NCBI GenBank assembly: GCA_963855995.1 | Contig: OY979716.1 | Coordinates: 85,771,042 to 85,835,041 of the forward strand | Direction of reading: 5' to 3' | DNA: 64,000 nt | Origin: Muricea muricata | Taxonomy: Eukaryota > Cnidaria > Anthozoa > Malacalcyonacea > Plexauridae | In this document: piece by piece, positions 1 through 10,744 of the stretch | How positions within the stretch are numbered: the first letter of the stretch is position 1 | Layout of the letters: every line of letters begins with the position of its first letter | Notes under the pieces: generated by a model | What the model was told of the DNA's origin: nothing | The model's database searches: none | What the model saw: only the letters and a program-made list of their open reading frames with translations | Position numbers and translations under genes: made by a program

Positions 1-1170
1 AGATTAATGTCTGCGAACTTTTCTCCTTCTTTACATTTTGCTAACTATTCACACAAATATTGTCAACTCAGTAATTGCCCTGACTTTAAAACAGGCCAAG
101 TAAAATGTCACATATTATTTTTGCTTTTTTGTGTCCCTGGTTGTGGATATCACTTTTTGTGAACTGTTAACCAAGTAAAAAGCATCGCACCAACATGAAA
201 TTTTGCACTAATGAGCGATGACAATATTTATCAGGGAATAAATGCCCAAACACGAGATATCACTATAAAAATTGCATATGATATTGATCAATGGGCAAAG
301 TCACCATTTTATACCTGATGAGGTCTGGAGTAAGATTTTCCTCGTCTTTCCAAGAACAATTAAACAGACTGTAATTTTTCCATTTTATTAAATATTTGTT
401 CTGTAAGATAAAAGGAAGACAAATATATTCACCGACTGCATGTTAATATCAGGTAAATTTGTGACCTAAAATTATAAAAATACTAATACTTCTCTTTATC
501 GTTCTATTTATCACACGTCGTGAAATAGCCCTCTCAACTTCATAAAAAATGTCTTCTGGAGGTTTTCTTCTTTTCCCTGTCTTTGTTTTGTAAAATATGT
601 CTGTTGTTAAGCTGTGTAATGGTTGGTAGTAACCCGTACTTGGACGATCCCGGGAAGATAATCTTTCCACCATATTGAATTCCGCACCTGCAGTACATGC
701 CGCTATCATTTTTGTGCCTGCGGTGCATTCCGCTGACTGTACAAAATAGTTCGCCATGTGTTGATCGAGTTAATCCAGAAGGACGCTGCCCATTTTTGGC
801 AGATTAAAATGTATCAAATGAGTATACTAAGGACATCTATACTATATTATGATTTTTTGAAAACACTATAGGCTATGTGTGGAAACCTGATGTTGGTGCG
901 TCCGTGCGTGATAATACACCAAACAATGTCAAAACAATTCATGTTCGTTATTAACAAATTAATTGTTATAACATGTAGCTCGTTTATTAAAATTGTAAAC
1001 TGTTATTGTCTGTGTTTGCAAATGCTTAGTAGTATATTTTATTTTTCTAAAATAATACCTAACTTATAATATAGCCTACGTTTTCTTATTGGCTGGCGTT
1101 GAACTTCAAGTTTCTTGGCGTAAAAAAAAAGCATATTTTAAAATTTTCGGCGTGGCCATTTCACGGAATG
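1..1170. other. Leading stretch with no recognised gene
   Basis: AT-rich sequence. The only ORF of note is a 102-codon one on the minus strand at 449-757; it contains a short internal near-duplication (the motif ECTAG and then ACTAG within 14 residues) and a Lys/Arg-rich tail. I do not recognise it, it has no visible neighbours, and it may be a chance ORF or an orphan exon. Nothing else here can be supported. Confidence 0.3.
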
Positions 1171-1174
1171 CACC

Positions 1175-1667
1175 CTGGCGTACTCCTCCAGTCTATTCAC
1201 TGTTTAAATTCCGGAGTAAGTTTATGTTTTGTAAATGCAAGACTGTCTTATTACTGTATTTCAAAATATTGACGGACTTTACATGCAAAAGAATATGAGC
1301 GAAGATACAAAATTGGCTTGAAATGGTTTTATTTCAAACTCACAGCTTATGAAGATAAAAATTTAGTTTCATAAATATTTCAAAACGTCTAATATATGTA
1401 ATTAATAGGTCGTAATTTATACCAAATTTAAGCTTACATTAGGAGTAATAATATACCGATGACAAATGTTGTGCCATTTTAAAAAAATTGTCAATAAAAC
1501 AATGATTAAAAACTCAATATTTTGTCATTTTTAAAAAATATACAGAAAGAATAACAATTGCCGTGTTGCTATGACAACAACCTATGTAAGTACTTCATGT
1601 AATTCCGAAAATACAGTTGCATGCTCTTAGTTAGTGGCGAGGGGTTGCTGCATGCACGTATCTCTAG
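1175..1667 (+). repeat. Direct repeat copy A (about 490 bp)
   Basis: From the words ACTCCTCCAGTCTATTCACTG to GGTTGCTGCATGCA this stretch reappears at about 5793-6286 with scattered substitutions and a few small indels. Its last 45 bases overlap the first exon of the UIM/HECT gene that starts at 1621, so the repeat carries the promoter/5' region of that gene. The second copy lacks the rest of the gene. This could be a partial second copy of the same unit or an LTR-like arrangement; I cannot decide between them. Confidence 0.75.
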
Positions 1668-3039
1668 TGTAATAGTTAAGAGTGAACATCACCGTTCCAC
1701 TCCAGTTACCACCGTAGTTCATAATTCATTGTCAGTTACAAATAGTACCCGTAAGTATATAAATGTACAGCTAGCAACCAAAGTTAAAAAACGACATATG
1801 CTCATAGAATGTGTTTTTAGTGGATGTTCCTTGAATTGTATTGTATTTTGATATACTTGATATTTTTTAGGAATATCTAATCAATGTTCGGATGGGGAAT
1901 ATAGAAATTACATAAATATTATTGATGATGAGATAATTGATGATGATCCACAACTTCAAACGGTTATCAAAGAGAGTATGACGGAAGCAGATATCAGCAA
2001 TGAGGGTCAAAATGTACAAGAATTGTTGACTGTCTTTCAGCCAACCAACATTTTCCAAGTCAACTAGTTTAAATGGAAACATTACCATTAGCAGAAAGTC
2101 AGTGTTTTCCTCTACTAAGTGAGCTATAGAAAGAAAGAGATTTACATTCTTTAAGCCAGTTATTGTTGCGTTTGCTGGTGAAGAAGCAGTTGATGACGGA
2201 GGTCCTACTCGGGAATTTTTTCGGTTGTTGATGCGTAAAATAAGCGAATCATCTATATTTCATGGATCTTGGTTTTCACACGATCTTGGTCTACTTACAA
2301 GTAGCCGTTATGAACTAGCTGGAAAACTTGTTGCTTGGAGCATCCTCCATGGAGGAAGTGGACCACGTTGTTTATCATCAGTTTGTTATGATCTGCAGCA
2401 ATCTGTTCGGATTAGTCTTGCAGACGGTGTCAATGCTATTAATGATGTGGATATGAAACGCATGTTGCAAGAATTCATGAATTGCTCATCTGAGGATACC
2501 TTTACTTCATTGGTCAACCAGTATGGTGAAAAAATTGCAGAATTTGGTTATCCAAAAATCTTTTGTTGCAATTTATCAAATAAAAATGAAATGGTTATGT
2601 CATTGTTAAAACAACATTTCGTTTATGGAGTTCATGCAGAGGTGCAACAATTCTTCAGTGGATTAAATTCCATTGGTCGGCTTGGTGACATGATTTTACG
2701 AAACAAGCAGCTGTTTGACCAAATCAAAGAAGTAGGGAGGATAGTACCATCTACCGCTTTGAACTTTTCCTGCAGGATTTGGAAGAGAATGATGTAGCAG
2801 GATTGTCACTTGAAGATCTTCTGGTATTTATAACTGGGGCTGACTGCGTGCCACCACTAGGATTCGATAAAAAGATCACGGTTAACTTTTACAACTTTGA
2901 AGAAAACAGCCGTCGCCGTCCCTACGTTTCAACATGTGGACTGTATTTTTTCCTACCAAGAGGATTTGAAGATCCGGAAGAATTCTCAAAATTCATGGGT
3001 GAAGCACTCCTGGAGTGTCATGGATTTGGAAAGCTTTAA
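1621..3039 (+). pseudogene. UIM + HECT-type E3 ubiquitin ligase-like gene (G2E3-like), broken
   Basis: A ubiquitin-protein ligase would transfer ubiquitin through the HECT cysteine. Exon 1 (1621-1750) ends at a GTAAGT donor and exon 2 (from 1871, acceptor TTTTTTAG) continues in frame. Exon 2 encodes an acidic stretch followed by LQTVIKESMTEA, which fits the ubiquitin-interacting motif pattern LxxA/VxxxSxxE. The HECT N-lobe follows from about 2130 (DDGGPTREFFRLL). The C-lobe (2749-3039) has the catalytic segment YVSTCGLYFFLP, matching the HECT TC..L.LP signature. Damage seen: a frame change near 2060, an in-frame TGA near 2127 and a one-base shift near 2740. The family resembles the G2E3-like HECT proteins that are numerous in cnidarians and fish (from memory). 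It converges with the integrase-like ORF at 3476-4921 with 436 bp between them, so the two may form one mobile unit (inference). Confidence 0.7.
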
Positions 3040-3475
3040 TTGCCACTATCCTCTTCAACAAAAACTAGCCTTGGTACAATGCCATTATTAGAATATGAGC
3101 TATTAATTGAATTGCCATAAAGTAACATTTTTAAGTATGCTGTTTTAATATTGTGTTAATTTAGAATGATGCTATTGTTCATTCCATTTGAAAATCTTAG
3201 AATCAATGTTCAACCTTTTGTTTACAATGACTTTCTTAGATGTTTTTGAACTGTTTTCACGTAGTTTATTTTGCGTCAAAGCACATTTCCATGGTTACAG
3301 ATCTCGTGGATCCTTAAAGTGAGTAATAAAGATCATAAATCTTGTCTACAAACAAACGGTTGAGCTCTTTTTGTGACAAGATTGTCTGTTTTAAGTTCCT
3401 ACTCTTCAAATTTTTTACATTTATATGTAGTTCAAGAAATGTACTTTGACAATAATATAGATATGTCCACCTCTG
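3040..3475. other. Convergent intergenic stretch
   Basis: Lies between the 3' ends of the HECT-like gene (+) and the integrase-like gene (-). An AATAAA polyadenylation-type hexamer occurs near 3326 on the plus strand. No other feature is seen. Confidence 0.4.
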
Positions 3476-4921
3476 TTACATGCATTGTAATATAAAGTTT
3501 TTTACAAATTGATAGCTTCTGACAGTATCCAAGGGAGAAGGATTAATTGGGCAATTCTGCTCGAACTCAGCATTAAGTTGATCTAACTGTTGTTGTGACA
3601 TATGACTTACGGTTTCAGCAACTTCAGCGTCTTGTTCATAATAAGCATCAGAGCTTGCTGGACCATCCCAATCTACACCATAATCGTCGCCAACCAAACT
3701 TTGATCTTGGAGAACTCTCTCTGTGTTCTCAAAATTTCCCTGAACCCAGGGTTGAAGTGGGATCTTATTTTGCTCAGAACTCAGAGAGTGTCGTATCCAC
3801 GCATGAGCCCAAGATTTCAGTTTAGCGTTAATCACGTGGCAGAAGCAGTAATGTAAACACCATATATCTATTTCATTTATTGGATCAAGCATATATATCA
3901 ATACCTTCCATCGACATGAAAAGCCATAAAACAAATCTAACACATCCCTGTAAACATCCCTCCACAACCGTTCTATCCTCTGGTTGTGCACACTTCTTCC
4001 AACCAGTGCAGAACCTCTATCGGTGCCTCGTTTGATTATCATGTACTCAACAACATCAACATTTTCTCCGCCTCTATCACATCGAACACAAGATGGTAAG
4101 CCCCATTCTTGCACAGCCCTCAAAAAACTCTGAAGGACTGTACTTGCGTTGTTATTTGTGTGGCAATGCAAGAATACAGGAATTCTAGTGTAACCATCCA
4201 CACAACCGTGTACGACAAACCACCACCTTATGAGTTTGTGGTTTCCGTTGAAGTGCCACAAAGCTAGTGGGCGAGAGACACAGTACACCCGACGATGAAT
4301 CGACTGACCTTTTCTTGCAGTCACCCCCAGGGGGTCAACACGCCAAAGGGAATCTCTTATCCGCGCTCGTGGAACTTTAATGTTACGGGATGCTAAGTGA
4401 CCGGCAAGGCTTTTTGAGCCAAGGTTTGGGGAAAAAAACTTGATTTCACGAGCTGCAGAATCCAGCTCGTCATTGGAAATATCACTAAAGGATCGCGCTG
4501 ACACACCGAATTGAGACATACGTCGTTCGATTGTTCTCTTTCCAGCTTGTAACATTTCGGCAATCTGTCCAACATTAAAACTAACATCCAAAAGAGCTTC
4601 AAGTTGTTCTTTGGATATATCGTAAGAAGGACGTCCAACTGCGCCAGTGAATACTATCGGGGTTCGTGAACACGTTTTGACGCTCTTTTCTAGGATACTT
4701 TTAGCGGTCAACAAATCACGGAAAATGTCTTCAGGTAGTCTTACATTAGAATCTAAAGCATGTAATGCTTCAAATGTAAGCTCCACTTCTTCAAGAATCT
4801 CATTAACTTCTAAACTGTTGTTTTGCAAAGAAGAGTGGATATACTCAAGCTTTGTCACAGTTAATCTTTTCAATTCATCCGATGTTATAATTTCTGAATT
4901 TAGCGCTATTTTGAATTGCAA
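3476..4921 (-). CDS. Integrase-core (rve-like DDE) orphan transposase
   Basis: An uninterrupted 481-codon ORF. The N-terminal 150 residues look like a helix-turn-helix region (DVSFNVGQIAEMLQAGKRTI, a resolvase/recombinase-like HTH). The catalytic core follows: HFNGNHKLIRWWFVVHGCVDGYTRIPVFL, then CDRGGEN, then NQRIERLWRDV, giving strand 1, the second Asp and the final Glu in the expected order. This belongs to the eukaryotic integrase-core family whose usual first motif, as I remember it, is HxDGNHKL. Here that Asp is Asn (codon AAC near 4245), so the copy may be catalytically dead although its frame is open. The C-terminus is acidic and unassigned. The neighbouring convergent gene is a HECT ligase. 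IS3EU-type transposons are one possible home for the family, but I could not test this. Confidence 0.65.
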   Translation of the reverse strand: MQFKIALNSEIITSDELKRLTVTKLEYIHSSLQNNSLEVNEILEEVELTFEALHALDSNVRLPEDIFRDLLTAKSILEKSVKTCSRTPIVFTGAVGRPSYDISKEQLEALLDVSFNVGQIAEMLQAGKRTIERRMSQFGVSARSFSDISNDELDSAAREIKFFSPNLGSKSLAGHLASRNIKVPRARIRDSLWRVDPLGVTARKGQSIHRRVYCVSRPLALWHFNGNHKLIRWWFVVHGCVDGYTRIPVFLHCHTNNNASTVLQSFLRAVQEWGLPSCVRCDRGGENVDVVEYMIIKRGTDRGSALVGRSVHNQRIERLWRDVYRDVLDLFYGFSCRWKVLIYMLDPINEIDIWCLHYCFCHVINAKLKSWAHAWIRHSLSSEQNKIPLQPWVQGNFENTERVLQDQSLVGDDYGVDWDGPASSDAYYEQDAEVAETVSHMSQQQLDQLNAEFEQNCPINPSPLDTVRSYQFVKNFILQCM

Positions 4922-5790
4922 TTGAGGTCAGTCCTCGGGAGCCAGGGATAAATCCCCGGTGGTAAACTAATGCCACCATGTTTATGGAATGTCGCTACAT
5001 TTTCAAAAATAATGTTATCGTTTTCAAAAATTTGGCCTTCATTTTAAAGAATAATATAAATACCTCCATTTTAAAAAAATGCACTTCTCTTTATAAAATG
5101 GTGCCTCCGTTTTAACAAAATTGTGCCTCCGTTTTCAAAAACAATGACTCCATTTAAAAAAATAGTGCCTCCATTTTAAAAAATTGTGCCTCCATTTTAA
5201 AAAATAAACACTCTGAATTTTGGCGATAACGGCACCTCATACAAGCCAACGGCGTGAAGCGCCGTTCCGGGCATAAGCCCGGGGCGAGGGTTACTAATTT
5301 CGTATTAGCGGAGTTCAAAGCTGTTGCTCGTGATAGGTAGGTAGTAAAAGTGGTTTGTCATGACGTCATCCTTACTGATCTGAACAATATGGCGGACTAT
5401 CATGAATGGCTAACACTGATTGGCCAGATTTAAAATCTGTTGTAGATTGATTAATCATGAATTCAACTGACAGCAAGCAAATATCTAAATTTGCATTTTG
5501 CTTTACAATATTTTGTATTTTTGCAAAAAGATTTGGCAACTTTCACAACCAACGAAGGGTAGTCATTTATGATCTCAAGAATATGGCGGAATATCAGGAG
5601 TAGCAAACACTTAAGGCATCCAAAAAGGCGAGAACTGAGACGAAAACGACTGCGACAAGACTCTTGAAGAGAGATTAATTCTGGAAAAATACAGAGAAGT
5701 GCCAAGAATTGACTACGGCATGAAACACAAGGCAAGTTGGTTCAGAATGGGTATTTATGCTTGTGTTTTAATGCTTTATAAAGGCCGGCG
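4922..5790. other. Non-coding stretch upstream of the integrase-like ORF
   Basis: Contains the tandem repeat described separately and two short GC hairpins near 5245-5285 (GGCGTGAAGCGCC and CGGGCATAAGCCCG). No gene could be supported. Confidence 0.35.
5050..5212 (+). repeat. Degenerate tandem repeat, about 22-27 bp unit
   Basis: Six or so imperfect copies of a unit like GTGCCTCCATTTTAAAAAA, separated by short AT runs. It lies 130 bp upstream of the integrase-like gene start. It may be a subterminal repeat of a mobile element or simple satellite expansion. Confidence 0.7.
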
Positions 5791-5792
5791 TA

Positions 5793-6286
5793 GCCATACT
5801 CCTCCAGTCTATTCACTGTTTAAATTCCAGAGTAAGTTTATGTTTTGTAAATGCAAGACTGTCTTCTTATTACTGTATTTCAAAATATTGACGGACTTTA
5901 CATGTAAAAGAATATGAGCGAAGATACCAAATTGGCTTGAAACGGTTGTATTTCAAACGCAAAGTTTATGTAGATAAAAAATTAGTTTCAGAAATATTTC
6001 AAAACGTTTAATATGTGTAATTAATAGGTCGTATTTTATACCAAATTTAAGCTTACGTTGGGCGTAATAACATACCGATGACAAATGTTGTGCCATTTTA
6101 AAAAATTGTTAATATAACAAGGATTAAAAACTCAATATGTTGTCATTTTGAAAAAATATACAGAAAGAATAACAATTGCCGTGTTGCTATGACAACAACC
6201 TATTGAAGTATTTCATGTAATTCCGAAAGTACAGTTGCATGCTCTTAGTTAATGGCGAGGGGTTGCTGCATGCATGTATTTCCAGT
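5793..6286 (+). repeat. Direct repeat copy B (about 490 bp)
   Basis: Second copy of 1175-1667 in the same orientation, ending shortly after the equivalent of the HECT gene's first codons. The sequence diverges abruptly at about 6287, so the downstream gene body is absent. Together with copy A it brackets the HECT-integrase pair. Confidence 0.75.
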
Positions 6287-6289
6287 AGC

Positions 6290-7330
6290 ACAATACTTTC
6301 TCCGTATAGACATATATGACAATGATATTCCAGTGGATCCATAACCATTTGCAATATCTTCCTGGAATTAGAAAACGTCAATAAATTTACCATTTTAAGA
6401 TGGTCTATTACGCTCAATTTTCTGTTTTTTGACGAGCCATTACTCATTGTTAGGCTAATAACTCATTAGTATTTAATCCATGTGGAGTTACGTGAAAGAA
6501 TTTGTTAACTGTTTTCAGGTTATTTATTTCGACATCGCAGACCAAATACATGTAGACACAGAAATTGACAAAATCTTAAACAAAAAATTTTAAACCATCA
6601 AAAATAATTTTTCTTTTGTTAAAGATTACAAAAATGAACATTGTCAAGTTCACTTGCATGTGTTTTTTACTCTGCAAGAACAGGCTAAGTATGACATACA
6701 AATGGCGATATAGAAAATAAATTTTTAAACTTTTGAGTATTGGTCTGCGGTATTTGTCAGTACGAGTGTGCGACCACCGTTGGGTCTAAATATTTTGGTT
6801 GAATAAACGTCGGGATCAAATTACAGCATAGATGGTCTTACTGACGTCATAGAAAACAAAAAACATATTCAGAAGAAAAAGTATTAGTTTAACAGAGTGG
6901 TCGTAATAACAAAATGATCGCTACAATAAAGTGGTCGTATTAGTGCACGACATTGTATCTGTACATTTATCCACGAGTTATTTACGCATGGCAAGAAATT
7001 GACGAACGCAACGGATGATGCTTGCAAACAGAGAAATATCTTTCGACACTGTGTCTGTAGGGCCCAGTTGCCCAAATTAACTTACATAAACATTAGCATA
7101 AACTGTATACAGGCCACAGATTTGTAATTATACAAAAGTATGGAATCTGATAAGTTTATATATTATTGAGTGCACATTATGAGGAAAACAGGTCGTCACA
7201 AAACGTTCGTCAATGTGAGGTATAGGTACCATGTTTCAACGTCAAGTATCAACTGTTTGAACTTTAATATAACATATAACTAATGTAATAATTTTGTTTA
7301 GAAAACCAGCATATTGAACATCAAGCTAGG
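6290..7330. other. No recognised gene
   Basis: AT-rich sequence with only short ORFs, none of which resembles a known family to me. Confidence 0.3.
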
Positions 7331-7334
7331 CGAA

Positions 7335-8490
7335 TTAAGCCAAATAAAAAAGAGCTGAGTTATTCTCACGTTGAACTTCTACAGTGTCTAGTCCTAGTTC
7401 TTTGAACGTTTGCTTAAACAAAGATACTCTAGTATTGCTAATTCTGTCTGTGACATTAAAATGGCATGTACGTGGTCCTGGTTTGGTGAAAAAGTGATGG
7501 GCTTTATGCAGGCAACACATCTGATCAGCGGACTACAATCCCTATTAGTCTGCTGATCACATGTGTTACCTGCATAAAGCTCAGACACAAAAATAATGTC
7601 TCCTGGAGGAGATACGCCAACAAGTCCTTCAGCTGTATTATGGTTCTTGTAGGTAGAAAAGATTGCTTTTTGACACTGGGGTTCAGAAGGCGTTTCTAAA
7701 TGTAGTTCTGTGCAGTCAATAATTACTCTTGTTTGGGGGAGTTCTCTTTTAAACATGTGTTCATTAACAAAGTTCCTTGATGGCCAAATAGGAAGAGCTC
7801 TTAATCTGCTTCGAAGAAAGACACCAACCAACTAAAACCATATCAACCAAATATTTGAAACCTGTGACACTGATATATTGTAATTATTAGCAAGGTCTCT
7901 CTCTAGCAAACCACATATGAGTCTGGAAAGACAGAAAAACAGTTCTTCAGGTGATAACATTCGTTTTGGGCCATTTGTGCCCTTTATGTCGCTCTCGCTG
8001 TTTCTGGACCATTTATATTTTAGTCTCTCACACGACGGTCATAAAATGCTTTAAATGTTTCATAGTTTCAAAGCCCGGTGTATAATTAAAAATTTACATT
8101 GTTGCCTTTAAATCTTTCAATAGTAAATTTCTGTTGCTGTATGGTTTCTTTTAGACTTTGGTTCTCGTCTTTTAAATTCTCTATTGTACCTTTGAGTCCA
8201 GCAATCTCAGATTGCCATTTTTGTTCAGTTTCATCAATGTCATTTGCTTTCGGGGTAGGTAAAGTTTCCTTTTGCCTACATTTATATGTTTGCCGAGGTT
8301 TGCTAGGAATGGGTATTGTACAACAGTTGGAATGTTGTTGAGATAAGTCTTTTCATCTTTATCTAAGTTCAGGATTTCTGCCTGAGTGGCAGTCGCAGAA
8401 AGGCACACAGCATTTTGTTCTACTGCGTGTTCTTTTATTAGCATTTGCTGGTTTTGACCCCGGCTCATTTACTTTTGTTGAAGTGCCAGG
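7335..8490 (-). pseudogene. THAP/DDE_Tnp_4 transposase (PIF/Harbinger or ISL2EU-like), decayed
   Basis: Read on the minus strand from 8490 downwards. A start codon near 8498 is followed by a segment with KCCVPFC that looks like the first half of a THAP or similar Cys2CysHis finger. Next comes a coiled coil (about 8230-8100), then the transposase helix-turn-helix region around FETMKHFKAFYD (about 8070), then the DDE_4 core: VIIDCTELHLETPSEPQCQ, STYKNHNTAEGLVGVSPPGDI and FVSELYAGNTCDQQ. The first catalytic Asp (IIDCTE) is present. Several frame changes and stops interrupt it, and the core is cut by an inverted duplication at 7501-7580, after which family resemblance is lost. The DDE4 family nicks and rejoins DNA for cut-and-paste transposition. 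No terminal inverted repeats were identified. Confidence 0.7.
7501..7580. repeat. Snap-back inverted repeat in the transposase
   Basis: Two 35-bp arms (GCTTTATGCAGGCAACACAT... and its reverse complement) with three mismatches around a 10-bp loop. It sits inside the DDE_4 coding region, so the coding sequence folds back on itself here. This suggests a replication or repair inversion rather than a functional site. Confidence 0.8.
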
Positions 8491-9301
8491 CTTATCCTTC
8501 ATATATATTTATATAGTTCATTTAATAATATATTTAAAAATATGCTAACTATTTGGAATATTATAGAATACAGAATACATTGCGGATTTCACGTAGCTAC
8601 ATTTTACCAGAACACAAATTTAAAAGAAAAAATAAAACGACTTGACATTTACCTTCTTCAATTTGCGTTCTGGAACGAATTTCCGACCGCAATGCATTCT
8701 AGTTGCCTGCAATGCACATCCGCCTTACTCTTCGTAATTAACAAAAATGCTATGTGAAACACCACCAGCCCTGAATGAAGTACAAAAATTTGTAACAGGT
8801 GGGCAGTAGGTCTACCAGACCCCAACTGGTTTTGTGAAAAAGTTTCATGAAAAATTTTCGACTCCTTCTAGCAAAAGTTTTTATAAAATCAGCCAATTAT
8901 GTTACGCAATGCACAAATTCGATACCCTTTCAATGAATTCATTGTCAGTTGCTCCAATTCACAAGTATACTGGGATATTCGGGTGTTGTGTTTTTTATTC
9001 AATGCTCTGCTGTATATAAAAAGATTGCCACTCCTCAAAAATAAATTTTAATAAATTTATTTAGGCAACAGTTTAAGAAAATTTCATTTAAAAAAACATC
9101 AAAATCGTGATATCTATCAATTGATCATTGAATGGCATGCTGGGTCTGCAAATTTTAATGTGCAACATGTTGCTTGTTAAAAATAATTATATTTACTTCT
9201 CTAGAATCTAGCCTGTGGACTTCGTTCAGTTCGCTTTGGCTTCTTGATATGTATTAACACATGCTGGGCATTTCATTTTATGAGCACTCAAAAAGAATCC
9301 T
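8491..9301. other. No recognised gene
   Basis: AT-rich spacer between the THAP/DDE4 remnant and the presumed left end of Polinton 1. Short ORFs only. Confidence 0.3.
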
Positions 9302-9339
9302 AGTAGTATAGTAGGAGGTTTTCGACCCTTTTTTTTAGG

Positions 9340-9435
9340 GCACCGGAAGGGTACCGCAGGGCGCCACAAGCCTCCATAGGGCGCCGCAAGGATACCGCAG
9401 GGCGCCGCAAGCCTCCACAGGGTGCCGCACTAATT
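9340..9435 (+). repeat. GC-rich 20-21 bp tandem repeat
   Basis: About five units resembling GGGCGCCGCAAGCCTCCACA, lying just inside the presumed left end of Polinton 1 and directly upstream of the promoter repeat array. Confidence 0.75.
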
Positions 9436-9628
9436 GGTACCGTAACGTACGCAGCGTGACGTACGCTATAGCCGTGCTCTGATTGGTTGAACCGTGTACG
9501 TACGCACCCCGTGACGTATGCTATAGCCGCGCTCTGATTGGTTAAAATAGCGTACGTACGCACGTCGTGACGTACGCTATAGTCGCGTTCTGATTGGTTA
9601 ATGGTTGGTGGCATAAAACTATATAAAT
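9436..9628 (+). promoter_or_regulatory. Tandem-repeat promoter with CCAAT boxes and TATA box
   Basis: Three head-to-tail units of about 55 bp each contain a palindromic GTACGTAC block, TGACGTACGCTATAG (a CRE-like TGACGTA core) and CTCTGATTGGTT (an inverted CCAAT box). The third unit is followed by another ATGGTTGG, and 20 bp later by TATATAAA at 9620-9627. The layout is that of an RNA polymerase II promoter firing rightwards into the Polinton polymerase gene. Binding factors are inferred from motif resemblance only. Confidence 0.65.
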
Positions 9629-9732
9629 TCGCCGTCGAGTCGAGCATACATTAATGTTAGGATTACACTTGGTTTGATCTCTTTGGTTAACTCGCGAATC
9701 TATTCTTGTCCAAGAGGCTACAACAGCTGTTC

Positions 9733-10530
9733 TTTTGAGAAATTTGAAGATATAGCTCAACAACATCAAGAAAATATCTGGTAAGTTGATATGTTGTATC
9801 AAATTTTGGATTTAAAGCAGTCTTATGAATTTGGTTTTATGTTTTAGGAGAGACCAGTTTATGGAAGAGCTAAAGAATGAGGAGCTGAATCGTGAACTGT
9901 GTGCGTTGGCGGTGGACGATATGTTTGAGTCATGGTCGCCAGAGATTCAAGAACAAGTTCTAGCGGAATGGAACGACTGCAAAATGAACCAAAAAAGTCC
10001 GGTTATGTGTGCAACCAATGTAATAAAGTGTTCACGCGCTCACATGATTTAAACGACATATTCAAAGAGTTCATTCGAGCGACCGTCCATTCAGGTGTGG
10101 TTTGTGTGATAAAGATTTTGCGTCTAGTAATATGTTGAGACGCCATGAAAAAATCCATCAAGAAAAAACCTTCGAGTGCCAAAAATGTCATAAGAAATTT
10201 AGCCGAAAGGTATGCTCTAGTTGTAGTTTTGTTCTAGAGTCAAAGCTGACGTAAGGTATTTATTTGAACTTGAGTTTGCTAACGTGGATTATTTTCTATT
10301 TTCAAGGATAAGCTTAATGAACATCTAAAGATGCATGAGCGACGAGGAGCCGAACGTGAATATTCATGTAACATCTGTGGTGAAGTGTTTAGAAATATAT
10401 TTCGGCTACAGGCTCATCAGCGGAATGTGCATCAAGTCGGTGGTGGGAAACGAAAGAGGACAGACACTACAACCCGAGCAAAACGAGCAAGAGTAAGCGA
10501 AGGTAAGTTGTGTCAGCTATAATCAAACAA
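9733..10530 (+). pseudogene. Polinton 1 PolB, N-terminal C2H2 zinc-finger exons
   Basis: First part of the polymerase gene. Exon 1 ends with a GTAAGT donor near 9780 and the next exon begins after TTTTAG near 9848. At least four C2H2 fingers are visible, beginning YVCNQC, FRCGLC, FECQKC and YSCNIC, each followed by HxxxH-type pairs. The third finger is split by an intron (about 10209-10306). Two one-base frameshifts are visible: at the A6 run near 9990 and near 10055, where the frame must change to finish the first finger. An acidic, helical segment precedes the fingers. N-terminal zinc fingers on Polinton polymerases are common in cnidarian copies (from memory). They probably bind DNA. Confidence 0.65.
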
Positions 10531-10744
10531 ATTATCGGGACTTGAAATTTGAGACTTTTATCCTGTAGAGACATCGAACGATCAAGTTAGCAGTCGTAAG
10601 CGCAAGGCAACTGAAACTACATCGACCCAAGCGAAACGAGCGAGAGTAAACGAAGGTAAACATAAAAATAGATATTATTCAAATATTTCTTTTCCTCGGA
10701 ACTTCAACATCGGATGCAGTTTATGTCAATTTTGCAGATCTCAA

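Noticed and set aside
5340-5620. Two ATATGGCGGA...ATCA segments (about 5388 and 5583) as a second repeat pair
   Set aside because: Only about 15 matching bases; too weak to call.
5463-5735. 90-codon minus ORF
   Set aside because: No recognised motif, and it uses non-coding AT-rich sequence next to a repeat.
9340-9600. CRISPR-like regular repeats
   Set aside because: Units are directly adjacent with no unique spacers, and the context is eukaryotic.
9300-9647. 115-codon minus ORF with internal repeats
   Set aside because: Antisense reading of the promoter and GC-rich repeat arrays.
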